A stretch of 13,912 nucleotides of DNA from Candidatus Woesearchaeota archaeon (GTDB lineage Archaea; Nanobdellota; Nanobdellia; Woesearchaeales; SKIA01), in NCBI GenBank assembly GCA_007128245.1, contig SKXU01000078.1, positions 1 through 13,912 of the forward strand, read 5' to 3'. Position numbers and translations under genes: made by a program. Shown piece after piece: positions 12,791 to 13,912 of the stretch. Each line of letters begins with the position of its first letter. The stretch's first letter is position 1. The notes under the pieces are model-generated. The model was not told where the DNA came from and searched no databases. It saw nothing but the letters and a program-made list of their open reading frames with translations.

Positions 12791-13597
12791 ATGCACAAAT
12801 TATTGGTACTGATGATTGCGGTATTCCTTGCCGGATGCGTGCCTCTTGGAGAGTTGTCCGCAGAAGATATCGAGCGCGTGATTGACGCAAACTCCGCTAT
12901 TGAGACATACGTTGCTGAAGGAACACTAGTTACTAGTTTACGCATGAGTAGTCCGTGGCTAGGTGGAGAATCATCCATGACGACAAACGTGACCACGTAC
13001 TTAGAAGAGAATCGAGCGCAGGGACGTGCGTATGGATACCTAGAGAGTTCGAGCGATCTGTTTGGAGGACTCTTTGACCAGAAAACAGAGTTTTATCGAG
13101 ATCAAGACACCGTGTACATTCACGCATTAGGAACGTGGATTGAGCAGCAAGGATACGAACTACAAGAACTCCTCACACTTGAAGACATTATGCGCCTTCT
13201 TGAAGCAGGAGTGGTTGAGGTAACGACAGAGGGCATGCAGCACTACAGAGTTGATGTATCCCTTGATGCTCAACAAGTGTTCTCTTTATTTTTGCATGAA
13301 GAGGAATACGAAGATCTCTTCGCTGATGAGGACTGGCCAACTGAAGTTGCGTACAGCATCTCGCTTCTCGTTCATCGAAGAACACTCTATGTTGAACGAA
13401 TAGACCAGTTCTTGTCCATTACTGCTGAACGTGAAGACTTCCACATATCAGTTATTACAGAATCAGAAACAGTGTTCCGAGATATTAATCGACCATTACG
13501 CATCGACGTACCTGAAGAGGTTTCTGGGCAAGCGATTCGCGCGGGAGACTTTCGGCTCCCATCACTTCTCGGAGCTGCAGTAGCAGAGATGAACTAA
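12791..13597 (+). CDS. Predicted secreted lipoprotein, LolA/LppX-like layout
   Basis: This 268-aa protein has a lipoprotein signal MHKLLVLMIAVFLAGC, lipobox LAGC with Cys16. The exported part is acidic and rich in alternating beta-strand patterns, with a YVAEGTLVTS strand (about 39-48), a TEFYRDQDTVYIHALGTWIEQQ stretch (about 98-119) and a later YSISLLVHRRTLYVERIDQFLS strand pair. This pattern recalls LolA/LppX-type half-barrel lipoproteins that bind hydrophobic ligands; the family is not certain. The ATG at 12791 is chosen over an in-frame TTG at 12776 because an AT-rich box ends 21 nt upstream. The stop overlaps the next ATG by one base (TAATG), implying an operon with the gene at 13597. 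It is probably distantly related to the lipoprotein at 10540. Confidence 0.87.
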   Translation: MHKLLVLMIAVFLAGCVPLGELSAEDIERVIDANSAIETYVAEGTLVTSLRMSSPWLGGESSMTTNVTTYLEENRAQGRAYGYLESSSDLFGGLFDQKTEFYRDQDTVYIHALGTWIEQQGYELQELLTLEDIMRLLEAGVVEVTTEGMQHYRVDVSLDAQQVFSLFLHEEEYEDLFADEDWPTEVAYSISLLVHRRTLYVERIDQFLSITAEREDFHISVITESETVFRDINRPLRIDVPEEVSGQAIRAGDFRLPSLLGAAVAEMN

Positions 13598-13912
13598 TGG
13601 CAGTATTTCATAGACAACGAAACAGTGCACTTGAGCTTCATCGTATACTCACTCGTGTACGACGTGCTGAATCAGAAAACGACAAATTTCATACTCGCTT
13701 GGAAGCAAAGCAAGCACTCACGTTTCATCCCCAGCTGTTTGATCTGTACGTTGATCGCCTCACAGAACGTGCTGCGATAACCTATTTGATAGCTGATAGC
13801 GCTCAACCAATTAAGATGTCTGCTGAAGGGTTTATTCGAGAGTATCGGCGAGTCCTTGATGCTCGGGAGCTAGGCATACTTGGAGCGCCTATCCGATACT
13901 TCCTTCCATCTC
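13597..13912 (+). CDS. Unrecognised gene, 5' part only (runs off the right edge)
   Basis: At least 105 codons are open to the end of the window from ATG 13597, which overlaps the lipoprotein stop as TAATG, so the two are probably cotranscribed and coupled. No strong Shine-Dalgarno is visible. The visible N-terminal region (MAVFHRQRNSALELHRIL...) is charged, helical in character and soluble, with many Arg, Glu and His residues and no signal peptide or membrane helix. A later stretch (IREYRRVLDARELGILGAP) is also helical. No family is recognised. Confidence 0.7.
   Translation, partial: MAVFHRQRNSALELHRILTRVRRAESENDKFHTRLEAKQALTFHPQLFDLYVDRLTERAAITYLIADSAQPIKMSAEGFIREYRRVLDARELGILGAPIRYFLPS

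Noticed and set aside
1..13912. CRISPR arrays, insertion sequences, prophage or toxin-antitoxin modules
   Set aside because: No regularly spaced repeats, transposase or phage genes, or paired small toxin and antitoxin genes were seen. The inteins are the only mobile elements supported.

Overview
The window comes from an archaeon. It carries a TATA-binding protein, an archaeal MCM replicative helicase, and a run of genes whose ATG lies about 20-23 nt downstream of a TATA-like box, the hallmark of leaderless archaeal transcription. Genes are short and densely packed, every convergent pair overlaps at its 3' ends, and none of the non-coding gaps exceeds about 175 bp. This would suit a small-genome lineage such as a DPANN archaeon, but that placement is inference.

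Positions 1-5305 (minus strand) hold the information-processing block: tbp followed by mcm. The mcm reading frame is uninterrupted for 1561 codons and runs off the left edge. It contains two full-length LAGLIDADG-type inteins of 455 and 534 aa. One splits the Walker A P-loop between Lys and Ser. The other sits in the conserved SGKGASGAGLT segment, only 27 extein residues away. Three copies of an 11-bp inverted repeat, TTCCTGTRGAA, lie at the promoters of mcm, tbp and a divergent small cysteine-rich membrane protein (5478-5732), which suggests one shared regulator.

Positions 5729-9117 (minus strand) hold a SUF iron-sulfur cluster operon in the order sufD-sufS-sufU-sufC. The genes are coupled by 4-8 bp overlaps, with internal Shine-Dalgarno motifs and one leaderless promoter in front of sufD. 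SufS supplies sulfur, the SufU/IscU-like protein is a scaffold or sulfur-transfer protein, and SufD and SufC form the assembly ATPase complex. No sufB is present in the window.

Positions 9251-13912 are an accessory stretch of alternating strands. It holds a possible PIN-like protein, a six-helix membrane protein, a lipoprotein, a dCTP-deaminase-family protein of the two-domain type otherwise familiar from proteobacteria, a Nudix hydrolase, a second lipoprotein and the start of an unrecognised gene. Two divergent pairs (10489/10540 and 12738/12791) each appear to share a single TATA element. In one the TATA is a perfect palindrome exactly equidistant from both start codons.

The most noteworthy points are the doubly intein-split helicase (one intein lacking the usual block B histidine), the three-copy operator around tbp/mcm, and the symmetric bidirectional leaderless promoters.
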